Below are positions 51,224-59,525 of a stretch of 64,000 bases of DNA, in pieces. A program made the translations under genes and the position numbers. Every line of letters begins with the position of its first letter. Positions within the stretch are counted from its first letter, which is position 1. Under the pieces are notes generated by a model. That model worked only from the letters and a program-made list of their open reading frames with translations. It was not told where the DNA came from and did not search any database. The DNA lies in assembly GCA_900545405.1 (NCBI GenBank), contig UQYT01000003.1, positions 1 to 64,000 of the forward strand, in the 5' to 3' direction. The DNA is from an uncultured Eubacteriales bacterium (lineage in GTDB: Bacteria; Bacillota; Clostridia; Oscillospirales; Oscillospiraceae).

Positions 51224-52750
51224 TCACTTTTCAATGAGGGACTTGCCTGTCATCTCGGCCGGGGCGGGAAGGCCCATCAGCTCGAGCAGCGTGGGCGCTA
51301 TGTCGGCCAGCTTGCCGCCGGAGCGGAGCTTGAGCTCGCCGGTGCCCACTATCACGAAGGGGACGGGGTTGGTGGTGTGCGCGGTGTTGGGGCTGCCGTC
51401 GGGCTCGACCATCCTGTCGGCGTTGCCGTGGTCGGCAGTGACGGCGAGGCGGATGCCGTTGCGCTTGGCGCACTCGACGACCTCGCCGAGGCACTTGTCA
51501 ACGGTCTCGACGGCCTTTATCGCAGCCTCGGTCACGCCGGTGTGGCCGACCATGTCGCAGTTTGCGAAGTTGCAGACGTAGAGGCCGCAGCCGCCCTGGT
51601 CCATGCGCGCGACGAGCTTGTCCTTGACCTCCTCGGCGCTCATCTGCGGGATGAGGTCGTAGGTCGGATACTCCTTCGGCGACGGCACGAGCACGCGCTC
51701 CTCGCCCTCGTACTGCTTCTCAACGCCGCCGTTGAGGAAGAAGGTGACGTGGGCGTATTTCTCGGTCTCGGCGATGCGGAATTGCTTTATGCCGAGGCTG
51801 GAGACATACTCGCCGATGGTGCCGGCGAGGTGCTCGGGCGGGAAGGCGATGGGCAGAGTCAGCGCCGCGTCGTACTGCGCGGTGCAGACGTAGGAGAGCG
51901 TGAGCTTCTCACAGCTCATGGGCGTGTCGGCGGGCAGGTTGCCGGTGAGGGCCCAGGTCATCTCACGCGCGCGGTCGGGGCGGAAGTTCATGAAGATGAC
52001 GCTGTCGCCGGAGTGGATCATGCCGTCCTTGTCGCAGACGACGGGCTCGACGAACTCGTCGGTGACGCCCTGGGCGTAGCTCGCCTCGACGGCGGCGACG
52101 GGGTCGGCGTTCTCCACGCCCACGCCGCGGACTATGGCGTCATAGCCCTTTTGCAGGCGCTCCCAGCGCTTGTCGCGGTCCATGCCCCAGAAGCGGCCCT
52201 GGATGGTGGCTATCTTGCAGTTGCCGAGCTTGGCGCACTCGTCGGCGAGCTTCTGGACATAGCTTGCGCCGGTCTTGGGGCCGACGTCACGCCCGTCGAG
52301 GAAGCAGTGGACGTACACGCGCGGCAGGCCGCGTCGCTTGGCCATCTCGAGTATCGCGAAGATGTGGGTGATATGGCTGTGCACGCCGCCGTCGGAGAGG
52401 AGGCCGAGCACATGGAGCGCGCCGCCGCTCTTTGCGGCGTCGTCCATGGCCTTGACGTACACGGGGTTTTCAAAGAAGCTGCCGTCCTTCACGGCGTTGG
52501 TGATGCGGGGCAGGTCCTGATACACCACGCGGCCGGCGCCGATGTTAGTGTGTCCGACCTCGCTGTTGCCCATCTGGCCCTCGGGCAGGCCCACGTCGAG
52601 GCCGGAGGCGGAGAGCTGAGTGTTCGGGCAGCAGGCGAGCAGCTTGTCCATGACGGGGGTGTTGGCCTCCCAGATGGCGTTGCCGGGTCCGGGTTCGCCG
52701 ATGCCGTAGCCGTCAAGGATTATGAGAGCGGTGGGATTCACTTTTTCCAT
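51224..52750 (-). CDS. gpmI: 2,3-bisphosphoglycerate-independent phosphoglycerate mutase
   Basis: A 508-residue alkaline phosphatase-fold mutase interconverting 3- and 2-phosphoglycerate. It has the metal site LIILDGYGIGEPGPGNA, the phosphoserine loop GQMGNSEVGHTNIGAGR, DGRDVGPKTGASY, FMNFRPDRAREMTWAL and the late metal ligands in NFANCDMVGHTGV and VTADHGNADRM. It needs manganese and no 2,3-BPG, as usual in spore formers. It lies between tpiA and eno with gaps of 3 and 31 bases. Confidence 0.97.
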   Translation of the reverse strand: MEKVNPTALIILDGYGIGEPGPGNAIWEANTPVMDKLLACCPNTQLSASGLDVGLPEGQMGNSEVGHTNIGAGRVVYQDLPRITNAVKDGSFFENPVYVKAMDDAAKSGGALHVLGLLSDGGVHSHITHIFAILEMAKRRGLPRVYVHCFLDGRDVGPKTGASYVQKLADECAKLGNCKIATIQGRFWGMDRDKRWERLQKGYDAIVRGVGVENADPVAAVEASYAQGVTDEFVEPVVCDKDGMIHSGDSVIFMNFRPDRAREMTWALTGNLPADTPMSCEKLTLSYVCTAQYDAALTLPIAFPPEHLAGTIGEYVSSLGIKQFRIAETEKYAHVTFFLNGGVEKQYEGEERVLVPSPKEYPTYDLIPQMSAEEVKDKLVARMDQGGCGLYVCNFANCDMVGHTGVTEAAIKAVETVDKCLGEVVECAKRNGIRLAVTADHGNADRMVEPDGSPNTAHTTNPVPFVIVGTGELKLRSGGKLADIAPTLLELMGLPAPAEMTGKSLIEK

Positions 52751-52753
52751 GGC

Positions 52754-53527
52754 TCACTCCGCGGCGGTGCCGGCGATGATGCGGGCGAAGTCCTGCGGCT
52801 TGAGGGAGGCGCCGCCGATGAGGCCGCCGTCGATGTCGGGCTGGGCGAGCAGCTCGTCGCAGTTCTTGGCGTTCATGCTGCCGCCGTAGAGGATGCTGAC
52901 GGCGCGGGCGGTGCGGGCGTCGAACATGCCGCGGATGACGGTGCGGATCTCGCGGCAGACCTCCTCCGCCTGGTCGGCGGTAGCGGTGCGGCCGGTGCCG
53001 ATGGCCCAGATGGGCTCATAGGCTATGATGCACTTCTTGACCTCGCGGGCGTCCATTCCAGCAAGGGCGGCCTTGACCTGGTAGGCGACGTACTCCATGG
53101 TGAGCTCGTTCTCGCGCTGCTCGAGGCTCTCGCCCACGCAGATGATGGGGGTGATGCCGGCGGCGAGCAGGGCCTTGGCCTTGGTGTTCACGAGGGAGTC
53201 GCTCTCGGCGTGGTACTGGCGGCGCTCACTGTGGCCGACGATGCAGTACTTTACGCCCAGATCGGCCAGCATGGCGGCGCTGACCTCGCCGGTGTAGGCG
53301 CCGGACTCGTGCGCGGAAACGTCCTGCGCGCCGAAGGCGAGGCGGCTGTCGCGCATGACCTTGGCCATGGCGGGGATGATCGGGAAGGGCACGCAGAGCA
53401 CGCTCTCGCAGGTCTTGGTCTTGGGCATAGCCGCGCGCAGCTCCTCGACGAAGGGCTTGGCCTCGGAGGCGAGCTTGTTCATCTTCCAGTTGCCGGCTAT
53501 AACGGTCTTGCGATACTTTCTGTTCAT
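52754..53527 (-). CDS. tpiA: triosephosphate isomerase
   Basis: A 257-residue TIM-barrel enzyme interconverting dihydroxyacetone phosphate and glyceraldehyde 3-phosphate. Catalytic motifs are VIAGNWKMNK (lysine), IVGHSERRQ (histidine) and AYEPIWAIGTGRTAT (glutamate plus the mobile loop). The phosphate-binding end ILYGGSMNAKNC is intact. It follows pgk by 12 bases in the same operon. Confidence 0.97.
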   Translation of the reverse strand: MNRKYRKTVIAGNWKMNKLASEAKPFVEELRAAMPKTKTCESVLCVPFPIIPAMAKVMRDSRLAFGAQDVSAHESGAYTGEVSAAMLADLGVKYCIVGHSERRQYHAESDSLVNTKAKALLAAGITPIICVGESLEQRENELTMEYVAYQVKAALAGMDAREVKKCIIAYEPIWAIGTGRTATADQAEEVCREIRTVIRGMFDARTARAVSILYGGSMNAKNCDELLAQPDIDGGLIGGASLKPQDFARIIAGTAAE

Positions 53528-53539
53528 GGCAAACGCTCC

Positions 53540-54730
53540 TTATTTATCAAGCAGGCAGGCGACGCCGGGCAGCTCCAGGCCCTCGAGGAACTCGAGAGAA
53601 GCGCCGCCGCCGGTGCTGATGTGGGTGATCTTGTCGGCATAGCCGCTCTTCTCGACCGCGGAGGCACTGTCGCCGCCGCCGATGATGGTCACGCCGCCGC
53701 AGTTGGCAACGGCCTCGGCCATGGCGAAGGTGCCCTTGTTGAAGCTGGCGAACTCGAAAACGCCCATGGGGCCGTTCCAGACAACGGTGCCGGCGCCCTT
53801 GACGGCGTCCTTGTACATCTCAACGGTCTTGGGGCCGATGTCCATGCCCATGAGGTCGTCGGGGATGTCCTCACCGGTGACGACGGGCTCGGCGTCGGCG
53901 GCAAACTCCTTGGCGCAGACGTGGTCCACGGGCAGGAGCAGCTTTACGCCCTTGGCCGCGGCCTTGTCCATCATTTCCTTAGCGTAGTCGACGCGGTCGG
54001 CCTCGAGCAGGCTCTTGCCGATGGTGTGGCCCTGGGCCTTCTTGAAGGTGTAGGCCATGCCGCCGCCGACGATGATGGTGTCGGCCTTCTCAAGGAGGTT
54101 ATTGATGACGCCGATCTTGTCGCTTACCTTGGCGCCGCCGAGGATGGCGACGAAGGGACGGGCGGGGTCGCTGAGGGCCTTGCCCATGACGGAGATCTCC
54201 TTCTCTACCAGCAGGCCGGCGTAGGCGGGCAGGAAGGCCGCGACACCGGCGGTGGAGGCGTGGGCGCGGTGCACGGTGCCGAAGGCGTCGGACACATAGA
54301 CGTCGGCCATGGAGGCGAGCTCCTTGGCGAACTCGGGGTCGTTCTTCTCCTCGCGCTTGTCGAAGCGGAGGTTCTCAAGCAGCAGCAGCTGGCCCGGCTG
54401 CAGGGCCGCGGCCTTGGCCTTGGCGTCCTCGCCGATGATGTCCTTGGCGAAGATGACGTCCATGCCGAGCAGCTCGCTCAGCCTCTTGGCCACGGGGGCC
54501 AGGCTCAGGCTCTCCTTCCACTCGCCCTTGGGCTTGCCCAGGTGGGAGCAGGCGATGACGGCAGCGCCGTTCTCGAGCAGGTATTTAATGGTGGGCAGAG
54601 CCGCGACGATGCGCTTGTCGCTGGTTATCTCGCCCGTCTCCTTGTTCTGGGGTACGTTGAAATCGCAGCGCAGGAGCACCTTCTTGCCGTGGGGGTCGAA
54701 GTCGCGGACAGTTTTCTTGTTGTAATTCAT
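53540..54730 (-). CDS. pgk: phosphoglycerate kinase
   Basis: A 396-residue kinase forming ATP and 3-phosphoglycerate. [19 protein letters not shown] is the N-terminal signature, [10 protein letters not shown] and [14 protein letters not shown] line the substrate site, and [17 protein letters not shown] with [16 protein letters not shown] form the nucleotide site. The ATG overlaps the trmL stop (ATGA), with AGGAGG inside trmL, so pgk is translated with the methyltransferase gene. There is no gapA next to it. Confidence 0.97.
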   Translation of the reverse strand: MNYNKKTVRDFDPHGKKVLLRCDFNVPQNKETGEITSDKRIVAALPTIKYLLENGAAVIACSHLGKPKGEWKESLSLAPVAKRLSELLGMDVIFAKDIIGEDAKAKAAALQPGQLLLLENLRFDKREEKNDPEFAKELASMADVYVSDAFGTVHRAHASTAGVAAFLPAYAGLLVEKEISVMGKALSDPARPFVAILGGAKVSDKIGVINNLLEKADTIIVGGGMAYTFKKAQGHTIGKSLLEADRVDYAKEMMDKAAAKGVKLLLPVDHVCAKEFAADAEPVVTGEDIPDDLMGMDIGPKTVEMYKDAVKGAGTVVWNGPMGVFEFASFNKGTFAMAEAVANCGGVTIIGGGDSASAVEKSGYADKITHISTGGGASLEFLEGLELPGVACLLDK

Positions 54731-55221
54731 ACCGATTCCTCCTGTTTCATAATTCCATAGTCTTTTAAGCCCTTGAACCCCTGCTGCCTGAGCGCTTCAT
54801 AGGTGAGTATGGCAGCGGCGTTCGACAGATTGAGGCTCCTCGCCTCGGAGATCATGGGGATGCGTATACATTTGTCGCGGTATTTTTCCCTGAGCCATTC
54901 GGGCAGGCCCGCGGTCTCCTTCCCGAACATGAGCGTCACGTCGCCGCTCCAGTCGCAGTCGACGTAGCTTTTGGGGGCTTTCGTGGTGGTGAGCCAGAGG
55001 TTCTCGTCGCCGTTCATCTTGAAGTACTGCTCGATGTTGTCGTACACCCGGATGTCCACGAGGTACCAGTAGTCCAGTCCCGCGCGCTTGACTGCGCTGT
55101 CCGAGATGTCGAAGCCCAGCGGCTTTATGAGATGCAGCCTCGCGCCCGTGCAGGCGCAGGTCCGGGCTATCGCCCCGGTATTGTTCGGGATCTCAGGTTC
55201 TACGAGTACGATATCGACCAT
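54727..55221 (-). CDS. trmL: tRNA (cytidine(34)-2'-O)-methyltransferase
   Basis: A 164-residue SPOUT enzyme that methylates the wobble ribose of certain tRNA-Leu. [20 protein letters not shown] at the N-terminus and the trefoil-knot SAM site [18 protein letters not shown] and [20 protein letters not shown] are intact, and the length is standard. ATG 55,221 follows GGAGGG. It heads the glycolytic run, so tRNA modification and lower glycolysis share a transcript here. Confidence 0.93.
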   Translation of the reverse strand: MVDIVLVEPEIPNNTGAIARTCACTGARLHLIKPLGFDISDSAVKRAGLDYWYLVDIRVYDNIEQYFKMNGDENLWLTTTKAPKSYVDCDWSGDVTLMFGKETAGLPEWLREKYRDKCIRIPMISEARSLNLSNAAAILTYEALRQQGFKGLKDYGIMKQEESV

Positions 55222-55383
55222 CCGGCCGCCCTCCAGCTTGTTACATACGTTTGTATCATTACCCATAATTTTGGGCCAGAGACATTTTACTACCTTGTCT
55301 ATGATTTTACAATACCAATAATGCCGTAAAACAATATTTTTTATTTAATTTTTTGTAAAATCCGTCATATAAAGTGTGCGATA

Positions 55384-55412
55384 TTGAATCCGGGCGCAAA
55401 ATGGCTTATAAT
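55384..55412 (+). promoter_or_regulatory. promoter of the glycosyltransferase operon
   Basis: TTGAAT (55,384-55,389) and TATAAT (55,407-55,412) are 17 bases apart. The leader after it (55,426-55,455) contains GGCCGCG / CGCGGCC followed by TCTTT, a possible attenuator, before the CGGAGGA ribosome-binding site. Confidence 0.7.
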
Positions 55413-55466
55413 GTGGGCGTAAAAAAGGCCGCGGAGTTTCCGGCGCGGCCTCTTTCGGAGGACTTT

Positions 55467-56222
55467 ATGGAGAAATACTTTATTGTAGTACCCTGTTATA
55501 ACGAGGAGGAGGTCCTGCCCGAGACGATGAAGCGCCTGGGTGAGAAGCTCTCCTCCCTTGTCGAGCGCGGCATAGCTTCCGGGGCCAGCCGCGTCCTCTT
55601 TGTGGACGACGGCTCGGCGGACCGCACCTGGGAGATGATAAAGCAGGCGCACGAGGCGTATCCCACCGTGTTCACCGGCCTCTCTCTGGACCGCAACCGC
55701 GGCCACCAGACCGCGCTGACCGAGGGGCTCATGGCCGCCCGCGCCGAGCGCGCCGTGGCCATCTCGATAGACGCCGACCTGCAGGACGACGTGAACGCCA
55801 TCGACGCCATGTGCGAAAAGCGCGAGGAGGGCGCGCACATAGTCTGCGGCGTCCGCGCCAGCCGCCAGACGGACACCTTTATGAAGCGCTTCACCGCGCG
55901 GGCGTATTACCGCATCATGCGCTTTTTCGGCTCCGACCTCATATACGACCACGCGGACTTCCGCCTCATGGGGCCCGAGGCGCTGGACAAGCTTGCCCTC
56001 TACCACGGCGACGACCTCTTTCTGCGCGGGCTCATCACCCGCCTCGGCTACAAGTGCGAGACGGTAAGTTACGACCGCGCCGAGCGCTTTGCCGGTGAGA
56101 GCAAGTACACGCTCAAGAAGATGCTCAAGCTGGCCCTCAAGGGCGCGGAGAGCGGGCGTATGCAGCCCATGAGCGTCCCGCGCGAGCCCTACGGCCACAC
56201 GAGGGAGGCGCTCCCCTTTTGA
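55467..56222 (+). CDS. family 2 glycosyltransferase (DpmA/GtrB-like), no membrane anchor
   Basis: A 251-residue GT-A enzyme. IVVPCYNEEEVLPETM, VDDGSADRTWEM, LDRNRGHQTALTEGLMAARA and the metal motif ISIDADLQDD are those of the DpmA/GtrB group, which usually transfers sugar to polyprenyl phosphate. Those proteins normally end in two membrane spans; this one ends in a short soluble tail after KYTLKKMLKLALKG. A soluble version or loss of the anchor is possible. It starts at ATG 55,467 and overlaps the radical SAM gene by four bases. Confidence 0.88.
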   Translation: MEKYFIVVPCYNEEEVLPETMKRLGEKLSSLVERGIASGASRVLFVDDGSADRTWEMIKQAHEAYPTVFTGLSLDRNRGHQTALTEGLMAARAERAVAISIDADLQDDVNAIDAMCEKREEGAHIVCGVRASRQTDTFMKRFTARAYYRIMRFFGSDLIYDHADFRLMGPEALDKLALYHGDDLFLRGLITRLGYKCETVSYDRAERFAGESKYTLKKMLKLALKGAESGRMQPMSVPREPYGHTREALPF

Positions 56223-57103
56223 GCGGCTGCCATGACTGCCCGAGAAACTGCGGAGCCGTGCGCGAAAACGGCGTGTTCGGCCGCTGCCGCTCGCCCTATC
56301 TCCCCCGCGCCGCGAGGGCGGCGGCGCACTACGGCGAGGAGCCCTGCATAAGCGGCACGCGAGGGAGCGGCACCATCTTCTTCACCGGCTGCGGCCTCGG
56401 CTGCGTCTACTGCCAGAACCGAGAGATAGCCTCCGGCGGCGGTGTGGAGCTCACCGTGCCGAAGCTGCGCGAGGTCATGCTCCGGCTGCGGGACACGGGC
56501 GTGCACAACATCAGCCTCGTCACCGCCTCGCACTTTACCCGGCCCGTGGCCGAGGCGCTCTCCGGCCTCGACCTCGGAATACCCGTGGTCTGGAACAGCT
56601 CCGGCTACGAGAGCGTGGAGTCCCTGCGCATGCTCGAGGGACTGGTGCAGATATACATGCCGGACTTCAAATATTCCCTTGCCGCCCCCGCGGCGAGGTA
56701 TTCCGACGCGCCGGATTACCCGGAGGCCGCCGCGGCGGCGATACTCGAGATGTTCCGCCAGGTGGGCGTATATTGCATGGACGAGGACGACATCCTCCGC
56801 TCCGGCGTGCTCATACGCCACCTCATATTGCCCGGGCAGCTGGAAAACTCGCGCGGGGTCATTGACTGGGTGGCGGAGCACTTCCCCATGGGCGGGGTGC
56901 TCTTCTCGCTCATGGCGCAGTACACGCCCATGCCGGGCATTGCGGAGCGCTTCCCGGAGCTGGGCCGCTGTGTCACCGAGGCCGAGGCCGCGGAGCTCTA
57001 CGACTATTTGATAGCCGCCGGCATCGAGGACGGCTACTGGCAGGAGCCTGACTCCTCCGGCGAGGACATGATCCCCGCCTTCGACGGCACGGGTTTGGAT
57101 TGA
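56219..57103 (+). CDS. radical SAM protein (PflA-like)
   Basis: A 294-residue radical SAM enzyme. The cluster motif is FTGCGLGCVYCQNREI (CxxxCxxC), with an additional N-terminal cysteine group (CHDCPRNCG, CRSPY) that could hold another cluster, as in the PflA-like 'YgiQ-unrelated' family of Clostridia. VVWNSSGYESVESLRML and VGVYCMDEDDILRSGVLIRH follow. The substrate is unknown; relatives activate glycyl-radical enzymes. Start is TTG 56,219, overlapping the glycosyltransferase stop. Confidence 0.85.
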   Translation: MSGCHDCPRNCGAVRENGVFGRCRSPYLPRAARAAAHYGEEPCISGTRGSGTIFFTGCGLGCVYCQNREIASGGGVELTVPKLREVMLRLRDTGVHNISLVTASHFTRPVAEALSGLDLGIPVVWNSSGYESVESLRMLEGLVQIYMPDFKYSLAAPAARYSDAPDYPEAAAAAILEMFRQVGVYCMDEDDILRSGVLIRHLILPGQLENSRGVIDWVAEHFPMGGVLFSLMAQYTPMPGIAERFPELGRCVTEAEAAELYDYLIAAGIEDGYWQEPDSSGEDMIPAFDGTGLD

Positions 57104-57169
57104 CAAAAGCTGAAAACAGGTTTTAATGTTCATCAATGGCACAATTACATATATATTGGAGGAAATGTC

Positions 57170-58192
57170 ATGGATTACAAGGACGTACTCGAAAAAGCGC
57201 GCGGAAATATTGGCCCCTACTGCAAGGCCTGCGCGGTGTGCAACGGCAAGGCCTGCGGTAATTCCATGCCCGGCCCCGGCTCCAAGGGTCCCGGCAACGG
57301 CGCCGCCCGCAACTACGACGCCTGGCAGAAGATCTTCGTGAACATGGACACCATCTGCTCCAACGCGACTCCGGACACGAGCTTCAAGCTCTTCGGCCGG
57401 GAGTTCGGTCTGCCCATCTTCACCGCCCCCATCGGCGCGCTGCCCATGCACTACAGCGACGCCTACGACGACTTTGCCTACAACGACATCCTCATCCCCA
57501 CGGCTGTGGAGTGCGGCTCCGCCTCCTTCACCGGCGACGGCGTGGACCCCGAGATCATGAAGCGCTCCGTCGCGGCCATGGTCAAGGTCGGCGGCGTCGG
57601 CGTGCCCACCATCAAGCCCTGGAACAACGAGGCCGTGTTTGAGAAGCTCGACATCCTCAACGAGCAGGGCATCTTCGCCGCCGCCATGGACATCGACGGC
57701 GCGGGCCTGCCCTTCCTCAAGGCCATGAACCCGAACGCGGGCAGCAAGCCCGTGGCCGATCTCAAGGCCGTCATCGACTACGCCAAGATGCCGTTCATCG
57801 TCAAGGGCATTATGACCGTCGCGGGCGCCGAGAAGGCGGTCGAGGCGGGCGCCGCCGGCATCGTCGTCTCCAACCACGGCGGCCGCGTGCTGGGCCAGAC
57901 CCGCGCCACTGCGGACGTCCTGCCCGACATCGCCAAGGCTGTCGGCGGCAAGTGCGTCGTGTTCGTGGACGGCGGCATCAGGACCGGCGTGGACGTGTTC
58001 AAGGCCCTGGCCCTGGGCGCGGACGCGGTGCTCGTTGGCCGCCCCTTCGTCCCGGCGGTGTACGGCGGTGAGGCCGAGGGCGCAAAGCTGCTCTTCGCCA
58101 AGCTGAAGGCCGAGCTGGTGGACACCATGACCATGTGCGGCGCGCACACGCTCGACGAGATAACCGAGGAGAAGGTCTACATAGACAAATGA
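57170..58192 (+). CDS. FMN-dependent alpha-hydroxy-acid oxidase/dehydrogenase family
   Basis: A 340-residue TIM-barrel flavoprotein. It has IFTAPIGALPMHYSD near the flavin, MPFIVKGIMTVAGAEKAVEA with the flavin lysine, IVVSNHGGRVLGQTRATADV with the catalytic histidine, and VFVDGGIRTGVDVFKALALG plus GRPFVPAVYGG for phosphate. This is the lactate oxidase/glycolate oxidase family. An N-terminal cysteine cluster (CKACAVCNGKAC) is typical of anaerobe members and suggests electron transfer to something other than oxygen. Substrate not certain. GGAGG before ATG 57,170. Confidence 0.88.
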   Translation: MDYKDVLEKARGNIGPYCKACAVCNGKACGNSMPGPGSKGPGNGAARNYDAWQKIFVNMDTICSNATPDTSFKLFGREFGLPIFTAPIGALPMHYSDAYDDFAYNDILIPTAVECGSASFTGDGVDPEIMKRSVAAMVKVGGVGVPTIKPWNNEAVFEKLDILNEQGIFAAAMDIDGAGLPFLKAMNPNAGSKPVADLKAVIDYAKMPFIVKGIMTVAGAEKAVEAGAAGIVVSNHGGRVLGQTRATADVLPDIAKAVGGKCVVFVDGGIRTGVDVFKALALGADAVLVGRPFVPAVYGGEAEGAKLLFAKLKAELVDTMTMCGAHTLDEITEEKVYIDK

Positions 58193-59118
58193 GTCTGAAA
58201 AGGCCGGGACGCGGGCGGCTCAGGCTTCTCGCGTCCCTTCTTATTGCCGCGCTGCTGCTCCTCCCCTGCTCCGCATACGCGGACGGGGCACAGGAGACGC
58301 TCGACGAGACGATAGAGGAGCTCTTTGAGCGCTACCGCCTGACGGAGAAAAACTTCGCCCTCGGTTTCCGCGCGCTCTCGGACGGGACGGAGTACTGGTA
58401 CAACGCCGACAAGCTCTTCGAGACGGCGAGCCTCTACAAACTGCCGCTGAACATGTACTTCTACGAGCTGGAGGCCGCGGGCGAGATAGCCTCTGACGAG
58501 CCCATATACGGCGTGCCGCTCGATTACTGCCACGAACAGAGCCTGGTGTACTCGAACAACGAGCTCTCGCAGCTCATGATAGACTGGATAGGCTCCTACC
58601 GGCAGTTCAAGGACATCGCCTTCGGCTACACGGGGCTGGACGAGAGCGAGCGCAGCTTTGACTACTACGCCAGCGGCGGCTTCACCGCGCGGATGATGGT
58701 CGGCATGCTGCAGACGCTCTGGGACAACCCGGAGACCTTCGGGCAGGAGATAGAATATCTCAAGCAGGCCAACCCGGGCGAGTATCTCAAGAGCGGCGAC
58801 TGCGGCCTCGAGATCGCGCAGAAGTACGGCTACGAGCACTACGACGGGGTGCTCAACATCTGCATTGCGGGCATCGTGTACACGGATGAGCCGTTTTTGA
58901 TAACGGTGCTCACGCGCGGCGTCGGCTGGGCCGAGGTGCTGATGGGCGAGCTCTGCGACGCCTTTGCCGAGTATGAGCAGACGCGCGAGCACGTGGAGCC
59001 CGAGCCGCCGGAGACGGCTGCCGACTGCCCCGCTGAGCAGCCCGCATCCGTGATAGAGGACGCCCTGCGCTTTGCCCTGCGCCTCACGCCCTTTGCCTTC
59101 GTCTCGGAGCTGATATGA
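58189..59118 (+). CDS. exported serine hydrolase (class A beta-lactamase-like)
   Basis: A 309-residue protein with a signal peptide (LRLLASLLIAALLLLPCSAY, ending ADG). FETASLYKLPLNMYFYEL carries the SxxK motif of penicillin-binding/beta-lactamase folds and VYSNNELSQLMI the SxN motif; a clear KTG triad is not visible, so antibiotic hydrolysis is doubtful. A wall-related or peptidase role is more likely. The ATG overlaps the oxidase stop (ATGA), ending the four-gene run, and a terminator follows directly. Confidence 0.8.
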   Translation: MSLKRPGRGRLRLLASLLIAALLLLPCSAYADGAQETLDETIEELFERYRLTEKNFALGFRALSDGTEYWYNADKLFETASLYKLPLNMYFYELEAAGEIASDEPIYGVPLDYCHEQSLVYSNNELSQLMIDWIGSYRQFKDIAFGYTGLDESERSFDYYASGGFTARMMVGMLQTLWDNPETFGQEIEYLKQANPGEYLKSGDCGLEIAQKYGYEHYDGVLNICIAGIVYTDEPFLITVLTRGVGWAEVLMGELCDAFAEYEQTREHVEPEPPETAADCPAEQPASVIEDALRFALRLTPFAFVSELI

Positions 59119-59120
59119 GA

Positions 59121-59155
59121 AAAAGACCGGAAAACTCCGTGTTTTCCGGTCTTTT
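59121..59155 (+). terminator. terminator of the glycosyltransferase operon
   Basis: A perfect 15-bp stem AAAAGACCGGAAAAC / GTTTTCCGGTCTTTT with a five-base loop. Confidence 0.93.
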
Positions 59156-59173
59156 ATATTATATGTGTGCGCA

Positions 59174-59201
59174 AAAGGGCCCCGCCCGGAGGGGCGGGGC
59201 C
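59174..59201 (-). terminator. terminator of the dehydrogenase operon
   Basis: A perfect 10-bp stem GGCCCCGCCC / GGGCGGGGCC with a four-base loop, followed on the minus strand by CTTTTGC. Confidence 0.85.
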
Positions 59202-59213
59202 TGGGGGGAAGGA

Positions 59214-59513
59214 TCAGAACAGCTCGTCGCCGCTCTTGTTGTCAAGGCCGGGGTGGAGGTCGAAGCGCACGGCGCCCACTCGGGCCTTGCCGTTTACCGC
59301 CTGCTCCACCAGATACGTGCCGCGGATACCGAAGCCGCCGCAGAGCTCGATGGCTCCGCAGCCCGCCTCGGCCATCTCGGCCGCCGCGGCCGCTCCCTCC
59401 TCATAGGTCGAGACGCCTATCGAAGTCAGGCGCACGCTCGGGGTCTCCACCACGCCGCGGTCGCGCTTGGGGTCCGCGCCGGGGGCTATGAATATGAACG
59501 CAGCATTGAGCAT
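59214..59513 (-). CDS. DUF6506-family protein
   Basis: A 99-residue protein. FIFIAPGADPKRDRGVVETP and AGCGAIELCGGFGIRGTYLV, then AVRFDLHPGLDNKSGDELF, match the small DUF6506 family. The fold looks like half a TIM or ferredoxin-like domain. No function is known. It is the last gene of the dehydrogenase operon, 12 bases after the E3 stop, which suggests a link to that pathway. Confidence 0.85.
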   Translation of the reverse strand: MLNAAFIFIAPGADPKRDRGVVETPSVRLTSIGVSTYEEGAAAAAEMAEAGCGAIELCGGFGIRGTYLVEQAVNGKARVGAVRFDLHPGLDNKSGDELF

Positions 59514-59525
59514 GTCTCCGCCTCC

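Noticed and set aside
56189..58147. A 652-codon minus-strand frame opposite the radical SAM and FMN oxidase genes
   Set aside because: Both plus-strand genes have intact catalytic motifs and coupled starts; the antisense product has no recognisable domain.
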